Below the pieces are notes generated by a model. It was not told the origin of the DNA. It did not search any database and saw only the letters and a list, made by a program, of their open reading frames with translations. A stretch of 32,905 nucleotides of DNA, taken from NCBI GenBank assembly GCA_913061345.1, contig CAJXTZ010000020.1, positions 1 through 32,905 of the forward strand. Direction: 5' to 3'. This stretch comes from an uncultured Erythrobacter sp. (GTDB lineage Bacteria > Pseudomonadota > Alphaproteobacteria > Sphingomonadales > Sphingomonadaceae). Shown here one piece after another: positions 17,203 through 26,107 of the stretch. Made by a program: the position numbers and the translations under genes. Each line of letters starts with the position of its first letter. Within the stretch, counting starts at the first letter, position 1.

Positions 17203-17703
17203 CTAGTTCAGGTCCTGCCCCAGCACAAGTTGCCCGGTCGTGCCATCGCCAGATGAGGATGCGTTGAAACTGAAGGTGCCACCATTCTCGGTTTCGCCGG
17301 CCACCATCATTGAGCCGTTGGAATTCATCTCCATACCGATCTCGACACCCGCATTTTTCGCCTGCCTGCGATAGAACGTTACCATCTCTTCGGGTGTAGC
17401 ATCGCTTTGCATGATGACGAGCATACCTTGCCCGTCTGACTGGTTCATGGTGGTCGTGTTGATCACGGAAGCGCCGGGATAGAGAGAATAACCATCGGGC
17501 AGGTCGGCCGCGACATTGTTGCCCGAATTAATGACCATTTCCTCGCCATTGTCGTCGGTGACCCGAACCTTGGTATCGCCACCATCACGATCAACGTCGT
17601 AATTCACGGTCTGCCCGTCATCTGTCTGCACAGTGCCTTCATCGGGTCCGCCGCAGGCAGACAGCGAGATGGCAAGAACGGTCACGAATGTGATCTTGTG
17701 CAT
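17203..17703 (-). CDS. Putative lipoprotein, function unknown
   Basis: 166 residues. The signal [17 protein letters not shown] has a lipobox (LSAC, Cys17), so the mature protein is probably a lipid-anchored outer-membrane or periplasmic protein. It is acidic and rich in Asp, Gly, Asn and Met ([21 protein letters not shown]), with a middle part [19 protein letters not shown] and [18 protein letters not shown] that resembles small periplasmic domains seen in sphingomonad lipoproteins. I cannot name a family. The ATG at 17703 was preferred to 17715 because GAGGG stands 5 bases before it. It lies between holC and ndk on the same strand. Confidence 0.75.
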   Translation of the reverse strand: MHKITFVTVLAISLSACGGPDEGTVQTDDGQTVNYDVDRDGGDTKVRVTDDNGEEMVINSGNNVAADLPDGYSLYPGASVINTTTMNQSDGQGMLVIMQSDATPEEMVTFYRRQAKNAGVEIGMEMNSNGSMMVAGETENGGTFSFNASSSGDGTTGQLVLGQDLN

Positions 17704-17754
17704 GATGGCCCTCATAAGGTTGCGTCGGACTTTCTGGTAGAAATGGCCCTATCG

Positions 17755-18192
17755 TCAAGGCCCCTCGATCCAGCGCCCGCCCTGTTGTTTCCAAAACCTG
17801 CGTTCCATTCCCTCGCGATCCTGCAACGCTTTCCATGTCTGCCGTGCGTGCGCGATCGTAGTCTGGTCAAACAGGAATAGCACACGGTTAAAGCTATCGC
17901 CCGGCTCGCGCCACTGACCATCGGCGATCAGCAGGAAGTTCGCCCCGTTGTCGGGCTGAACATCGTTCGACAGAAGGATAGGCTGGATTGCGTCGTGCTG
18001 GTCTCCGGCGATACCGTTGGCGAGGAAAGCCTCGGGCGCGGCTTCCCACAAGATCTTGCTGGTATCTTCCAGCAAAGCCAGATCGTCTGCCACAACAAGC
18101 AATCGTTCGCCCGCCTGCCGCACCTTGCCCGCCAACAAGGTAATGGCAACGGGCGCGGGATCAGAGGAGAGCAGGTAGAAATCGACGCGCAT
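17755..18192 (-). CDS. holC: DNA polymerase III chi subunit
   Basis: 145 residues. Chi links the clamp loader (through psi where present) to single-stranded DNA-binding protein. [59 protein letters not shown] and VLFLFDQTTIAHARQTWKAL are HolC family features. The ATG shares one base with the DUF2256 stop (TGATG). As in E. coli, holC lies downstream of pepA; here a 50-residue DUF2256 gene stands between them. Confidence 0.92.
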   Translation of the reverse strand: MRVDFYLLSSDPAPVAITLLAGKVRQAGERLLVVADDLALLEDTSKILWEAAPEAFLANGIAGDQHDAIQPILLSNDVQPDNGANFLLIADGQWREPGDSFNRVLFLFDQTTIAHARQTWKALQDREGMERRFWKQQGGRWIEGP

Positions 18193-18344
18193 CAGGTTGC
18201 CTTGTCCTTCTGCCGCCTGCACTTTTCCGAACAATAGCGCACGTTATCCCAGTCCCGCTCCCATTTCTTGGGCCAGTTGAACGACAGACCACATGCGGCG
18301 CAAATCTTCGACGGCAGGTCCGATTTGCGCCGCATCTTGGGCAT
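18192..18344 (-). CDS. DUF2256 family small zinc-ribbon-like protein
   Basis: 50 residues, basic. Four cysteines are arranged CxxC ([10 protein letters not shown]) and CxxxC ([10 protein letters not shown]) with [12 protein letters not shown] between, the DUF2256 pattern. A zinc site is likely; the function is unknown. The ATG at 18344 fits the family start ([13 protein letters not shown]). It begins 11 bp after the pepA stop and overlaps the holC start by one base, so it belongs to the pepA-holC operon. Confidence 0.88.
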   Translation of the reverse strand: MPKMRRKSDLPSKICAACGLSFNWPKKWERDWDNVRYCSEKCRRQKDKAT

Positions 18345-18355
18345 GGCTGCGAACC

Positions 18356-19819
18356 TTATCCGTTCACGGTGTTGCGGATGAACCGGTCGAGCAGACGCAC
18401 GCCGTACCCGGTAGCCCCCTTGTCCCAGGTCGCTCCCGGCTTGTCCGCCCACACCATGCCCGCGATATCCAGATGCGCCCAGGGCGTGTCGTTCTCGATA
18501 TAGCGCTGCAGGAACTGCGCGGCGGTGATGGAACCTGCATATCGGCCGCCGATGTTCTTCATATCGGCGATCGGGCTATCCAGCAGCTTGTCGTATTCCG
18601 GCGCAAGCGGGAAGCGCCACAGCTTGTCGCCTGCCTGTTTGCCGGCGTGCAGAAGATCGTCCGCCAACTCGTCGTTATTGGAGAAGACGCCCGCATGTTC
18701 GCTACCCAGCGCCACCAGCATGGCCCCTGTCAGGGTTGCAAGATCCACAATGCGTTTGGGCTTGAATTCCTGCTGCACCCAGGTCAGCGCATCGCACAGC
18801 ACCAGCCGTCCCTCGGCATCGGTGTTCAGAACTTCAATTGTCTGGCCGGACATGGATGTCACCACGTCACCGGGACGCATGGCGCGACCATCGGGCATGT
18901 TTTCAACGAGGCCGCACACGCCCACGATGTTGGCTTTCGCCTTGCGTAGCGTAAGGGCAAGCATGGCACCTGCCACGGCGCCCGCGCCGCCCATGTCCCA
19001 CTTCATATCTTCCATGCCCGCACCGGGTTTAAGCGAGATGCCACCTGTATCGAAGGTCACGCCTTTGCCGACGAAAGCGATGGGCGCTTCGCCCTTGGTG
19101 CCGCCCATCCACTTGATTGCAAGGATACGAGACGGGCGTTCAGAGCCCAGCCCCACGCCCAACAGCGCGCCCATGCCCAGCTTTTCCATCTCGGCATCGT
19201 CCAGCACGACCAGTTCAGCGCCGGTCCCCTCGAAACGCTTGTTGCAGCGTTCAACGAAGCTTTCTGGATAGATGATGTTGGCAGGCTCCGCCACCAGTTC
19301 GCGGGTAAATTCAACGCCGGTCGCCACAGCCTGCGCATCGGTCCACTCGTCCTGCGCACCCGCCGGGGCACCGGATACGACCACTTTCTTCAACGTACGC
19401 TTCTGCTCGTCACGCATCTTGGTGCGGTATTCATCCCAGCGCCATGCGCGAAGGCGCGCGCCCATCAGCACGGCAGCCGTCTCGTTGGCGTCCAGACCGC
19501 TCGCGCCCGCGTCGAGAGCCATTTCGGTCTCGCCGCTGGTGAGGTACTTCGCCGTCAGCGCGGCACCTGCGCGTTCCAGTGCGGCGTGGCGGCCTTCCTT
19601 GTCCTTCTTTCCCGCGCCAACCAGCGCGAGTCGCACGACTTTGCCATCGATGTCCGCAAATCCATCGAACACCTGGCCGGCCTTGCCCGTGAAACGCGAA
19701 GCCTTGGCCCCTTCGCCGATAGCGGCGGGTAGATCGCCAGGTAGACTGTCCTGATCGACAACGCGCGCCACGATGCGCGGGCTATCGGTGCCGAGTGAGT
19801 TGCGAAATTCAATTTCCAT
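18356..19819 (-). CDS. pepA: Leucyl aminopeptidase (M17)
   Basis: 487 residues. This M17 two-metal aminopeptidase removes N-terminal residues from peptides. The metal and catalytic segments are complete: [17 protein letters not shown] (Lys and Asp), [11 protein letters not shown] (Asp), and [14 protein letters not shown] (the M17 signature with Asp, Glu and Arg). [12 protein letters not shown] and [15 protein letters not shown] segments follow (here [13 protein letters not shown]). The N-terminal domain (1 to about 170) is more variable, as usual. The ATG at 19819 was chosen over an upstream frame that runs into the lptD promoter region. It heads the operon with DUF2256 and holC and is divergent from lptD by 104 bp. 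Confidence 0.95.
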   Translation of the reverse strand: MEIEFRNSLGTDSPRIVARVVDQDSLPGDLPAAIGEGAKASRFTGKAGQVFDGFADIDGKVVRLALVGAGKKDKEGRHAALERAGAALTAKYLTSGETEMALDAGASGLDANETAAVLMGARLRAWRWDEYRTKMRDEQKRTLKKVVVSGAPAGAQDEWTDAQAVATGVEFTRELVAEPANIIYPESFVERCNKRFEGTGAELVVLDDAEMEKLGMGALLGVGLGSERPSRILAIKWMGGTKGEAPIAFVGKGVTFDTGGISLKPGAGMEDMKWDMGGAGAVAGAMLALTLRKAKANIVGVCGLVENMPDGRAMRPGDVVTSMSGQTIEVLNTDAEGRLVLCDALTWVQQEFKPKRIVDLATLTGAMLVALGSEHAGVFSNNDELADDLLHAGKQAGDKLWRFPLAPEYDKLLDSPIADMKNIGGRYAGSITAAQFLQRYIENDTPWAHLDIAGMVWADKPGATWDKGATGYGVRLLDRFIRNTVNG

Positions 19820-19923
19820 GGGTGGGGGGCTCCAGCAAGATAGTTCGGGATCGGCAGCACAGCTTTTCACCGTGCTGCAAAGCTGGCGTTGCGATTAGGA
19901 GCGCGTGGTGCAATAGGCAAGCC

Positions 19924-22263
19924 ATGCACCCCGGCCCGTTCCCCGCACTGCCAGCGAATCCGCTCCCTGCGTACGTTGTCAGCGCAGCCGTTCTACTTGC
20001 CTTGGGGTCACCGCCCGCCGCCTTTGCGCAGGAAGGTGCAGCCCCTGGTGTGGAAACGGCGATCGAGCCGGTGCAGACGCCCGAGCCCGACGACGACGAG
20101 GAAAGCGGCTTCCCGATCATCGCCGACAGCATTCTTGCAACCGACGATACTGATGGTCCGCGCGAAATCGCCTTCGAGGCGAACGAACTGCGCTATGACG
20201 AAAATAGCGATACCATTACAGCCGCCGGAGATGTCCTGCTGCGATCGGGCGACCAGTCGGTGCGCGCCGATGCAGTTACCTGGAACCGGCTGACCGGCGA
20301 AATCGTCGCCACAGGCACGATCAGGCTCGTGGACGAAAACGGCAACCAGCTATTTACGGATAGGCTCGTGCTGACAGAGGAGCTGGAAGCGGGTGCCATG
20401 CAGAACCTGCTACTGGCATTCCGGCAAGGTGGCAGGCTGGCAGCCCAGCAAGCGACGCGCACGGCCGATGGCAATATCGAACTGACCCGCGCGGCCTATT
20501 CTTCCTGCGCTGTGGTGGACACAGAAGGCTGCGACAAGAGCCCCAGCTGGCGGGTTACGGCAGAGCGCATTTATTACAATGAGGACACCGCCGAAATTCG
20601 TTTCCGCGATGCGTATCTGGAATTGTTCGGTGCCCGTATTCTGCCGTTGCCGGGTTTGACGATAAGCGCGGATGGCTCTGCCAGTTCAGGGTTTTTCATT
20701 CCGGATATCGGCCTGACCGCATCCAACGGCATCGAAATTTCCGACAGTTATTACTGGCGTCTGGCCGATAATCGTGATCTGACCCTGTCGGGCTATGTCT
20801 ACACAGAAGCTGCGCCCTTGGTCTCTGCACAATATAGGCAGTTAACCGGGAAAGGTGCGTTCCAGGTCACGGGCTACGCCACCTATGGCACGCGCATTCC
20901 GCTCAATTCCACGATGCGGACCGAAGAGGACGATTTCCGCGGATATCTGTTTACCAATGGGCGTTTCCAGTTGGACGAAAACTGGACGGCCCAGGGTTCA
21001 ATCCGCATTGCCAGCGACCGTACGTTCCTGCGGCGCTACGATATCAGCCGCGAAGACCGTCTGCGTTCGGTTGTCGAACTCACCCGGCAAGACGAGAATT
21101 CGTATGTTTCAATCGCCGGCTGGGCAACGCAGGCCTTGCTTGTCAGTACCGATCAGGGCCAGGTGCCGCTTGCCCTTCCGCTGATCGATGCGCGCTATCG
21201 ACTGGAGGAGCCTGTGCTTGGCGGCTCGGTCGAGTTGCAGGCCAATACCCTTGCTGTCACCCGGTTGGAGGGGCAGGATACCCAGCGCGCCTTCGCCCGC
21301 GCACAGTGGGATATGCGACGGATCACGGCCTGGGGGCAGGAGGTTACTTTAACCGGCCTAGTGCGCGGCGATGTCTATCATTCCGATGACAACCTGCTCA
21401 CCAGCGTCGCATCCTATCGCGGCGAGGACGGCTGGCAGGCACGCGGCATCGCGACCGCTGCGGTGGATATCAAATGGCCCTTCATCGGTGAGTTCATGGG
21501 TGGGTCGCAAATATTTACCCCGCGCGTGCAGCTTGTGGCGACCCCCGACGTTCGCAATCTCGAAATTCCCAACGAAGATTCCCGCGCCATCGACCTTGAG
21601 GATTCGAACCTTTTCGCTCTCAACCGTTTCCCTGGATATGACCGGGTGGAAGACGGTGTCCGCATTACCTATGGTATCGACTGGGAGGCCAATTTCCCCG
21701 GCTGGCGGCTGGAAAGCACGATCGGCCAGTCCTATCGTCTGAACGATGCGTTCGACCTGTTTCCCGATGGAACGGGACTGAATGATCAGTTCTCCGATTT
21801 CGTGGGCCGTACCCAGGTGCGCTATCGCGATTTCGTAAAATTCACGCACCGCTTCCGCCTCGACAAGGACAGCTTCACCGTCCGCCGCAACGAGATCGAC
21901 GCCACCGTGGGCAACGACCGCACCTATGTCGAGGTCGGCTATCTGCAGCTAAACCGCGATATCGACTTCACGCTGGAGGATCTGCAAGACCGCGAGGAAG
22001 TGCGTCTCGCAGGCCGGGTCGCGTTCGCAGGCCACTGGTCGGTGTTCGGATCGGCCGTGGTAAACCTTACTGATCGCAACGAAGATCCCACGCTGGTGGC
22101 AGACGGGTTCGAACCGCTGCGGACCCGGCTAGGTATCGCATATGCGGATGATTGTCTGGAGTTCGGCTTCACCTGGCGGCGGGACTATATCGAGCTGGCT
22201 GACGCGCAATCCGGCAACAGTTTTAGCATTTATTTCAACTTGCGCAACTTGGGCTTCAACTAG
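19924..22263 (+). CDS. lptD: LPS-assembly protein LptD
   Basis: 779 residues. With LptE it inserts LPS into the outer leaflet of the outer membrane. Residues 1 to about 36 are a signal peptide ending AAFAQEG. About 70-190 is the OstA-type beta-jellyroll (IAFEANELRYDENSDTITA, GDVLLRSGDQSVRADAV). From about 260 the sequence becomes the beta-barrel (SGFFIPDIGLTASNGIEIS, DLTLSGYVYTEAAPLVSAQY), ending in the aromatic strand NSFSIYFNLRNLGFN. Cysteines occur in SSCAVVDTEGCDK and YADDCLEF and could form the maturation disulfide. The ATG at 19924 starts right before the signal. It is the first gene of the lptD-surA-pdxA-rsmA run. Confidence 0.95.
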   Translation: MHPGPFPALPANPLPAYVVSAAVLLALGSPPAAFAQEGAAPGVETAIEPVQTPEPDDDEESGFPIIADSILATDDTDGPREIAFEANELRYDENSDTITAAGDVLLRSGDQSVRADAVTWNRLTGEIVATGTIRLVDENGNQLFTDRLVLTEELEAGAMQNLLLAFRQGGRLAAQQATRTADGNIELTRAAYSSCAVVDTEGCDKSPSWRVTAERIYYNEDTAEIRFRDAYLELFGARILPLPGLTISADGSASSGFFIPDIGLTASNGIEISDSYYWRLADNRDLTLSGYVYTEAAPLVSAQYRQLTGKGAFQVTGYATYGTRIPLNSTMRTEEDDFRGYLFTNGRFQLDENWTAQGSIRIASDRTFLRRYDISREDRLRSVVELTRQDENSYVSIAGWATQALLVSTDQGQVPLALPLIDARYRLEEPVLGGSVELQANTLAVTRLEGQDTQRAFARAQWDMRRITAWGQEVTLTGLVRGDVYHSDDNLLTSVASYRGEDGWQARGIATAAVDIKWPFIGEFMGGSQIFTPRVQLVATPDVRNLEIPNEDSRAIDLEDSNLFALNRFPGYDRVEDGVRITYGIDWEANFPGWRLESTIGQSYRLNDAFDLFPDGTGLNDQFSDFVGRTQVRYRDFVKFTHRFRLDKDSFTVRRNEIDATVGNDRTYVEVGYLQLNRDIDFTLEDLQDREEVRLAGRVAFAGHWSVFGSAVVNLTDRNEDPTLVADGFEPLRTRLGIAYADDCLEFGFTWRRDYIELADAQSGNSFSIYFNLRNLGFN

Positions 22264-22404
22264 TCTTTTTCCACGCGGATTGGCAGCGCGGGGACATTTG
22301 GCTAGGAGGGGCTGGCTCAGGTGGGGTTAAGCCGTAGATTGCAATTACCCGGCTCTGCACAAGGGCGCTTTTCCCCGCGCCACAGACAAGACAAGGTAAC
22401 CCAA

Positions 22405-23757
22405 GTGATCGTGTTCACGACCAAAATGCTGAAATATTCCGCCACCGCGCTCGGCGCTTTCGCACTTGCCGGAACGGCACAGGCGCAAGGTGTGCAAGTC
22501 ACAGGCTCCGACGCCTTCAACCTGCCCGATGACATTTCTTTCATTGTCGAACCCGCCGATCCGAATGTGCGCCGTGCCACCGCACGCGTAAACGGTGCCG
22601 TCATCACCGGCACCGATGTCGATCACCGCGTTGCGCTGATATTGTCCGCGCAGGAAGGGCAGATTTCGCCAGAAGAGAGACAACGTCTCCGTCTTCAGGT
22701 GCTGCGCAATTTGATCGACGAGACACTGCAGGTGCAGGAAGCGGCGGCGCAGGACATGGCCGTTACGAACGAAGAGGTGGAAGCCTCCTACGAACGCTTC
22801 GCCCGTGAGGGCCGCGGAATGGATGTGGCGCAGCTGGACGCCTATCTTGCGTCCATCGGCTCCTCGCCCCGCTCCATCAAACGCCAGATACAGGGCGAAC
22901 TTGCCTGGGACCGTCTACTGAGCCGCAACGTGCAGCCCTTCGTTAATGTTTCCGAAGGCGAAGTGAACGAGCTTTTTCAGCGCTTGCAGGCATCGCGCGG
23001 CACGACCGAGTACCGGCTTGGCGAAATCTTCCTCTCTGCCAACAGCGCCAACCGCGAGCAGGTGCTGGCCAACGCCGGCCAGATTATCGAACAGTTGCGC
23101 GCCGGCGGCAGCTTCGTCGCCTACGCCCGCCAGTACTCGCAGGCTTCCAGCGCCATCGTCGGCGGCGATCTTGGATGGATTCGCCTTGAACAGTTGCAGC
23201 AGCCCACGCTGGAAGCCGCTGCGCAGCAGATGACGCCCGGCCAGCTGGTCGGCCCGCTGGAAATTCCGGGCGGCTACTCAATTCTGCTGATGATCGACCA
23301 GCGCCAGATCGGCATGGCCGACCCGCGCGACGCGGTTCTCAGTCTGAAGCAAATCAGCATCGCCTTCCCCGAAGGAGTGTCGACAGCCGAGGCGGAAGAG
23401 CGCGGCTCCACCTTCATTCAAGCTGTTAACACGATGAACGGCTGCGGCGATGCCAACCTGCGCGCAGCAGCAATTGGCGCGACGACGGTCGACAATGATG
23501 ACATTACCGTGCGCCAGCTGCCCGAGGCCTTGCAGAGCATTCTGCTGAACTTGAACATTGGTGAGACCACACCGCCGTTTGGCGATCTCGACGAAGGTAT
23601 CCGCGTGTTGATGCTGTGCGGCCGCGACGATCCCCAGGAAACGGCTGGTCCCAGTTCCGACCAGATCATGGCGCAGCTGGAAGATGAACGCGTCAACCGT
23701 CGTGCCCAGCGTTATTTGCGCGATCTTCGCCGCGATGCGGTGATCGAATACGACTGA
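22405..23757 (+). CDS. surA: Peptidylprolyl isomerase SurA-type periplasmic chaperone
   Basis: 450 residues from a GTG at 22405. It escorts outer-membrane proteins, including LptD, through the periplasm. The signal is about 1-29 (TALGAFALAGTAQAQG). The N-terminal SurA helices (VNGAVITGTDVDHRVALILS, RNLIDETLQVQEAA) run to about 190. One parvulin domain follows (YRLGEIFLSA, GGSFVAYARQYSQ, VGGDLGWIRL, GYSILLMID). A second region at about 320-430 is a degenerate parvulin. The GTG was preferred to the ATG at 22426 because AAGG lies 8 bases before it. It follows lptD by 141 bp and precedes pdxA by 5. Confidence 0.92.
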   Translation: MIVFTTKMLKYSATALGAFALAGTAQAQGVQVTGSDAFNLPDDISFIVEPADPNVRRATARVNGAVITGTDVDHRVALILSAQEGQISPEERQRLRLQVLRNLIDETLQVQEAAAQDMAVTNEEVEASYERFAREGRGMDVAQLDAYLASIGSSPRSIKRQIQGELAWDRLLSRNVQPFVNVSEGEVNELFQRLQASRGTTEYRLGEIFLSANSANREQVLANAGQIIEQLRAGGSFVAYARQYSQASSAIVGGDLGWIRLEQLQQPTLEAAAQQMTPGQLVGPLEIPGGYSILLMIDQRQIGMADPRDAVLSLKQISIAFPEGVSTAEAEERGSTFIQAVNTMNGCGDANLRAAAIGATTVDNDDITVRQLPEALQSILLNLNIGETTPPFGDLDEGIRVLMLCGRDDPQETAGPSSDQIMAQLEDERVNRRAQRYLRDLRRDAVIEYD

Positions 23758-23762
23758 TCTGA

Positions 23763-24728
23763 ATGACACAGCCCCTGCCGCTTGCCGTTACCATCGGCGA
23801 CCCGGCAGGGGTCGGTCCTGAACTCATACTCGAAGCGTGGTCACGCTGTGATGCGCTGAGTCTGCCGCCTTTCGTCGTATGCAGCGGTGGCACTGTGTTG
23901 CAGGATGCCGCTCACAAGCTGGGCATCGCCTTTCCCGATGAACTCATCATCAACGTTGAAGGCGAGGCTTGCTATACTCCCGGCAAGCCTACTCGCGAGG
24001 GCGCATTGGTGGCACGCGCATCCCTGGCGCACGCATTGGCCATGGCGCGAGCTGGTTCGGCGGCAGGCGTGGTGACTGCGCCGGTTTCCAAATCGTCAAT
24101 TTTTGCAGTGGACGAAACTTTCATCGGTCAGACGGAATTTTGTGCCGATGCCACAGATGTCGCCCGTCAAAATGCGGTAATGATGCTGGCCGGGCCATCA
24201 TTACGCACCGTGCCGATGACTGTGCACTGTGCCCTGTCCCAGGTTCCGTCCCGGCTGAGCCAGGAGCTTATCGTGGAGCGCACGCGCATTGTCGCCCGCG
24301 CCATGCATACCGACTTCGGCATAACGCAGCCGCGCATCGCCATTGCCGGCCTTAATCCCCACTCCGGCGAAGACGGGCGAATGGGCCGCGAGGAGATCGA
24401 CATCATCGCTCCTGCCATCGCGCAGCTTCGGGCCGAAGGGATCGGCGTCACCGGCCCCCACCCTGCCGACACCCTGTTTGCCCCGCACAAGCGCGACAGT
24501 TACGATGTGGCCATTGCCATGTATCACGATCAGGCGCTGGTGCCGCTCAAGGCCCTCGATTTCGACGAAGGCGTGAACGTCACACTAGGCCTGCCCATCG
24601 TGCGCACATCGCCCGACCATGGGACCGCATTCGATATTGCCGGCAAAGGTATCGCCCGGCCTAACGCCATGATCGCCGCTATTCGCATGGCGGGCGAGAT
24701 TGCCGCACGCCGGGCGGATGAAGCGTGA
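23763..24728 (+). CDS. pdxA: 4-hydroxythreonine-4-phosphate dehydrogenase PdxA
   Basis: 321 residues. It oxidises 4-phosphohydroxy-L-threonine with NAD in the DXP-dependent pathway to pyridoxal 5'-phosphate. AVTIGDPAGVGPELIL is the N-terminal PdxA signature. The three metal-binding histidines are visible in MTVHCALSQ, LNPHSGEDG and YHDQALVPLK. GLPIVRTSPDHGTAFDIAGKG is the conserved C-terminal segment. The GTGA at its end is shared with the rsmA start. Confidence 0.96.
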   Translation: MTQPLPLAVTIGDPAGVGPELILEAWSRCDALSLPPFVVCSGGTVLQDAAHKLGIAFPDELIINVEGEACYTPGKPTREGALVARASLAHALAMARAGSAAGVVTAPVSKSSIFAVDETFIGQTEFCADATDVARQNAVMMLAGPSLRTVPMTVHCALSQVPSRLSQELIVERTRIVARAMHTDFGITQPRIAIAGLNPHSGEDGRMGREEIDIIAPAIAQLRAEGIGVTGPHPADTLFAPHKRDSYDVAIAMYHDQALVPLKALDFDEGVNVTLGLPIVRTSPDHGTAFDIAGKGIARPNAMIAAIRMAGEIAARRADEA

Positions 24729-25543
24729 GCCTTCCCCCGTTGCGCGAGGTAATTGCGACACATGGCCTCTCTGCCAGCAAGGCATTGGGGCAAAATTTCC
24801 TGTTCGACGAACAATTGCTCGATCGCATCGCGGCCATTCCCGAAGACCTTTCCGACAGGGCCGTCTTGGAGATCGGCCCCGGTCCCGGCGGCCTTACCCG
24901 CGCACTGCTGCGTGCCGGTGCCCGCGTCACCGCGATAGAGCGCGATTCGCGCTGCATCCCTGCACTGGCAGACGTGCAACAGGCGTTTCCCGGCAAGTTG
25001 CGCGTGCTGGAAGAGGACGCCCTGAAGCTGAATCATGCAGAACTGATGGGCGAACCCTTCGCCGTGGCGGCCAATCTGCCGTACAATATCGGTACCCTGC
25101 TTTTCACCCGCTGGATGGGCGGTGAAACCTGGCCGCCAATGTGGACCAGCCTCACGCTGATGTTCCAGCACGAGGTCGCCCAGCGCATCGTCGCAAAACC
25201 CGGCACCGGGGCTTACGGCCGCCTCGCCGTGCTGGCGCAATGGCGCGCCAAGCCCAAACTGGCGATGAAAGTGCATCGCAGCGCCTTCACCCCGCCGCCC
25301 AAGGTGATGAGCGCCATCATCCATGTCGAGCCTGCCGCTGCGCCCGAAGGCGTATCGGCAAAGGTGCTGGAACGCCTGACCGAAGCCGCATTCGGCCAAC
25401 GCCGCAAGATGCTGCGGCAGAGCGTGAAAGGCCTGCCTGGCGCGCTGGATGCCCTCGCCACCTGTAAGATCGATCCCACCCGGCGCGCCGAAACGCTATC
25501 GGTTGAAGAATTTGTCACTGTAGCCCGCGTCATGAGCGGCTAG
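24725..25543 (+). CDS. rsmA: 16S rRNA (adenine1518-N6/adenine1519-N6)-dimethyltransferase RsmA (KsgA)
   Basis: 272 residues. It dimethylates the two adjacent adenines in the 3'-terminal hairpin of 16S rRNA with SAM. Family motifs are KALGQNFLFD, EIGPGPGGLTRALL (SAM loop), AIERDSR, EEDALKL, NLPYNIGT (catalytic NLPY), and FTPPPKVMSAII. The C-terminal helical domain has FGQRRKMLRQSVKGL. The GTG start overlaps the pdxA stop (GTGA). The TAG at its end shares the CTAG with the opposing PilZ gene. Confidence 0.97.
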   Translation: MSLPPLREVIATHGLSASKALGQNFLFDEQLLDRIAAIPEDLSDRAVLEIGPGPGGLTRALLRAGARVTAIERDSRCIPALADVQQAFPGKLRVLEEDALKLNHAELMGEPFAVAANLPYNIGTLLFTRWMGGETWPPMWTSLTLMFQHEVAQRIVAKPGTGAYGRLAVLAQWRAKPKLAMKVHRSAFTPPPKVMSAIIHVEPAAAPEGVSAKVLERLTEAAFGQRRKMLRQSVKGLPGALDALATCKIDPTRRAETLSVEEFVTVARVMSG

Positions 25544-25962
25544 AGGATGATGTACGTCACGATCAGGTAGGCGGTGGAAAGCGCCGTCAGGCACAACACG
25601 CCATAGGTGACAAGCGTGGCCCTGAGCGACGTATCGCTTGCGCCATCTGACGCAACTGGTTTTGCGGGCTCGCGCGCCCGTCGCTTGCCGCTGCCAATGG
25701 ACGCGGCATCCACACGCTCGCGGAGGCGAACGCCGAACCTGCGACCGTTCACCCAGCGTACCTGTCCGCCCACCTCCTGACCGGGCAAGTGAATGCTGAT
25801 GAAATCACCGCGAATCGGCGGGCTTTCCATCGTTCCCAGCAATCCGCGAGGACTGACGTCGGAAATCCGCGCCTCGTGCGTGCCGCGCGAATCGACGACC
25901 TTAGCGCGCAACATCACCATTTCGCGCAGTTCGGCCCTCGAATTTTTCGTATCAGCAAGCAT
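25540..25962 (-). CDS. PilZ domain protein with C-terminal membrane segment
   Basis: 140 residues. The PilZ domain covers about 5-85. The c-di-GMP motifs are both present: RxxxR (R9, R13 in SRAELREM) and DxSxxG (D35, S37, G40 in ISDVSPRGLLG). VGGQVRWVNGRRFGVRL is the later beta strand. A basic, Pro/Ala-rich linker (about 92-110) leads to one hydrophobic helix at the end (about 114-140, VTYGVLCLTALSTAYLIVTY), so it is probably tail-anchored in the inner membrane. The ATG at 25962 was chosen by the start of the domain. It converges on rsmA with overlapping stops. The output it controls is unknown. Confidence 0.85.
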   Translation of the reverse strand: MLADTKNSRAELREMVMLRAKVVDSRGTHEARISDVSPRGLLGTMESPPIRGDFISIHLPGQEVGGQVRWVNGRRFGVRLRERVDAASIGSGKRRAREPAKPVASDGASDTSLRATLVTYGVLCLTALSTAYLIVTYIIL

Positions 25963-26107
25963 TGCCGTTCCCGGATTGCGTTGTTCCGTCCGTTTAACGG
26001 CCAAGGGTTTAGGACTTCGTAAAAAATCGTTCGCTGCAACGGGCGCAGGCCTGCGGCGTTGGGAGCGCTGGTTGCATTGCGCCGCCTGACGCGTAATGCG
26101 GTTTGCC

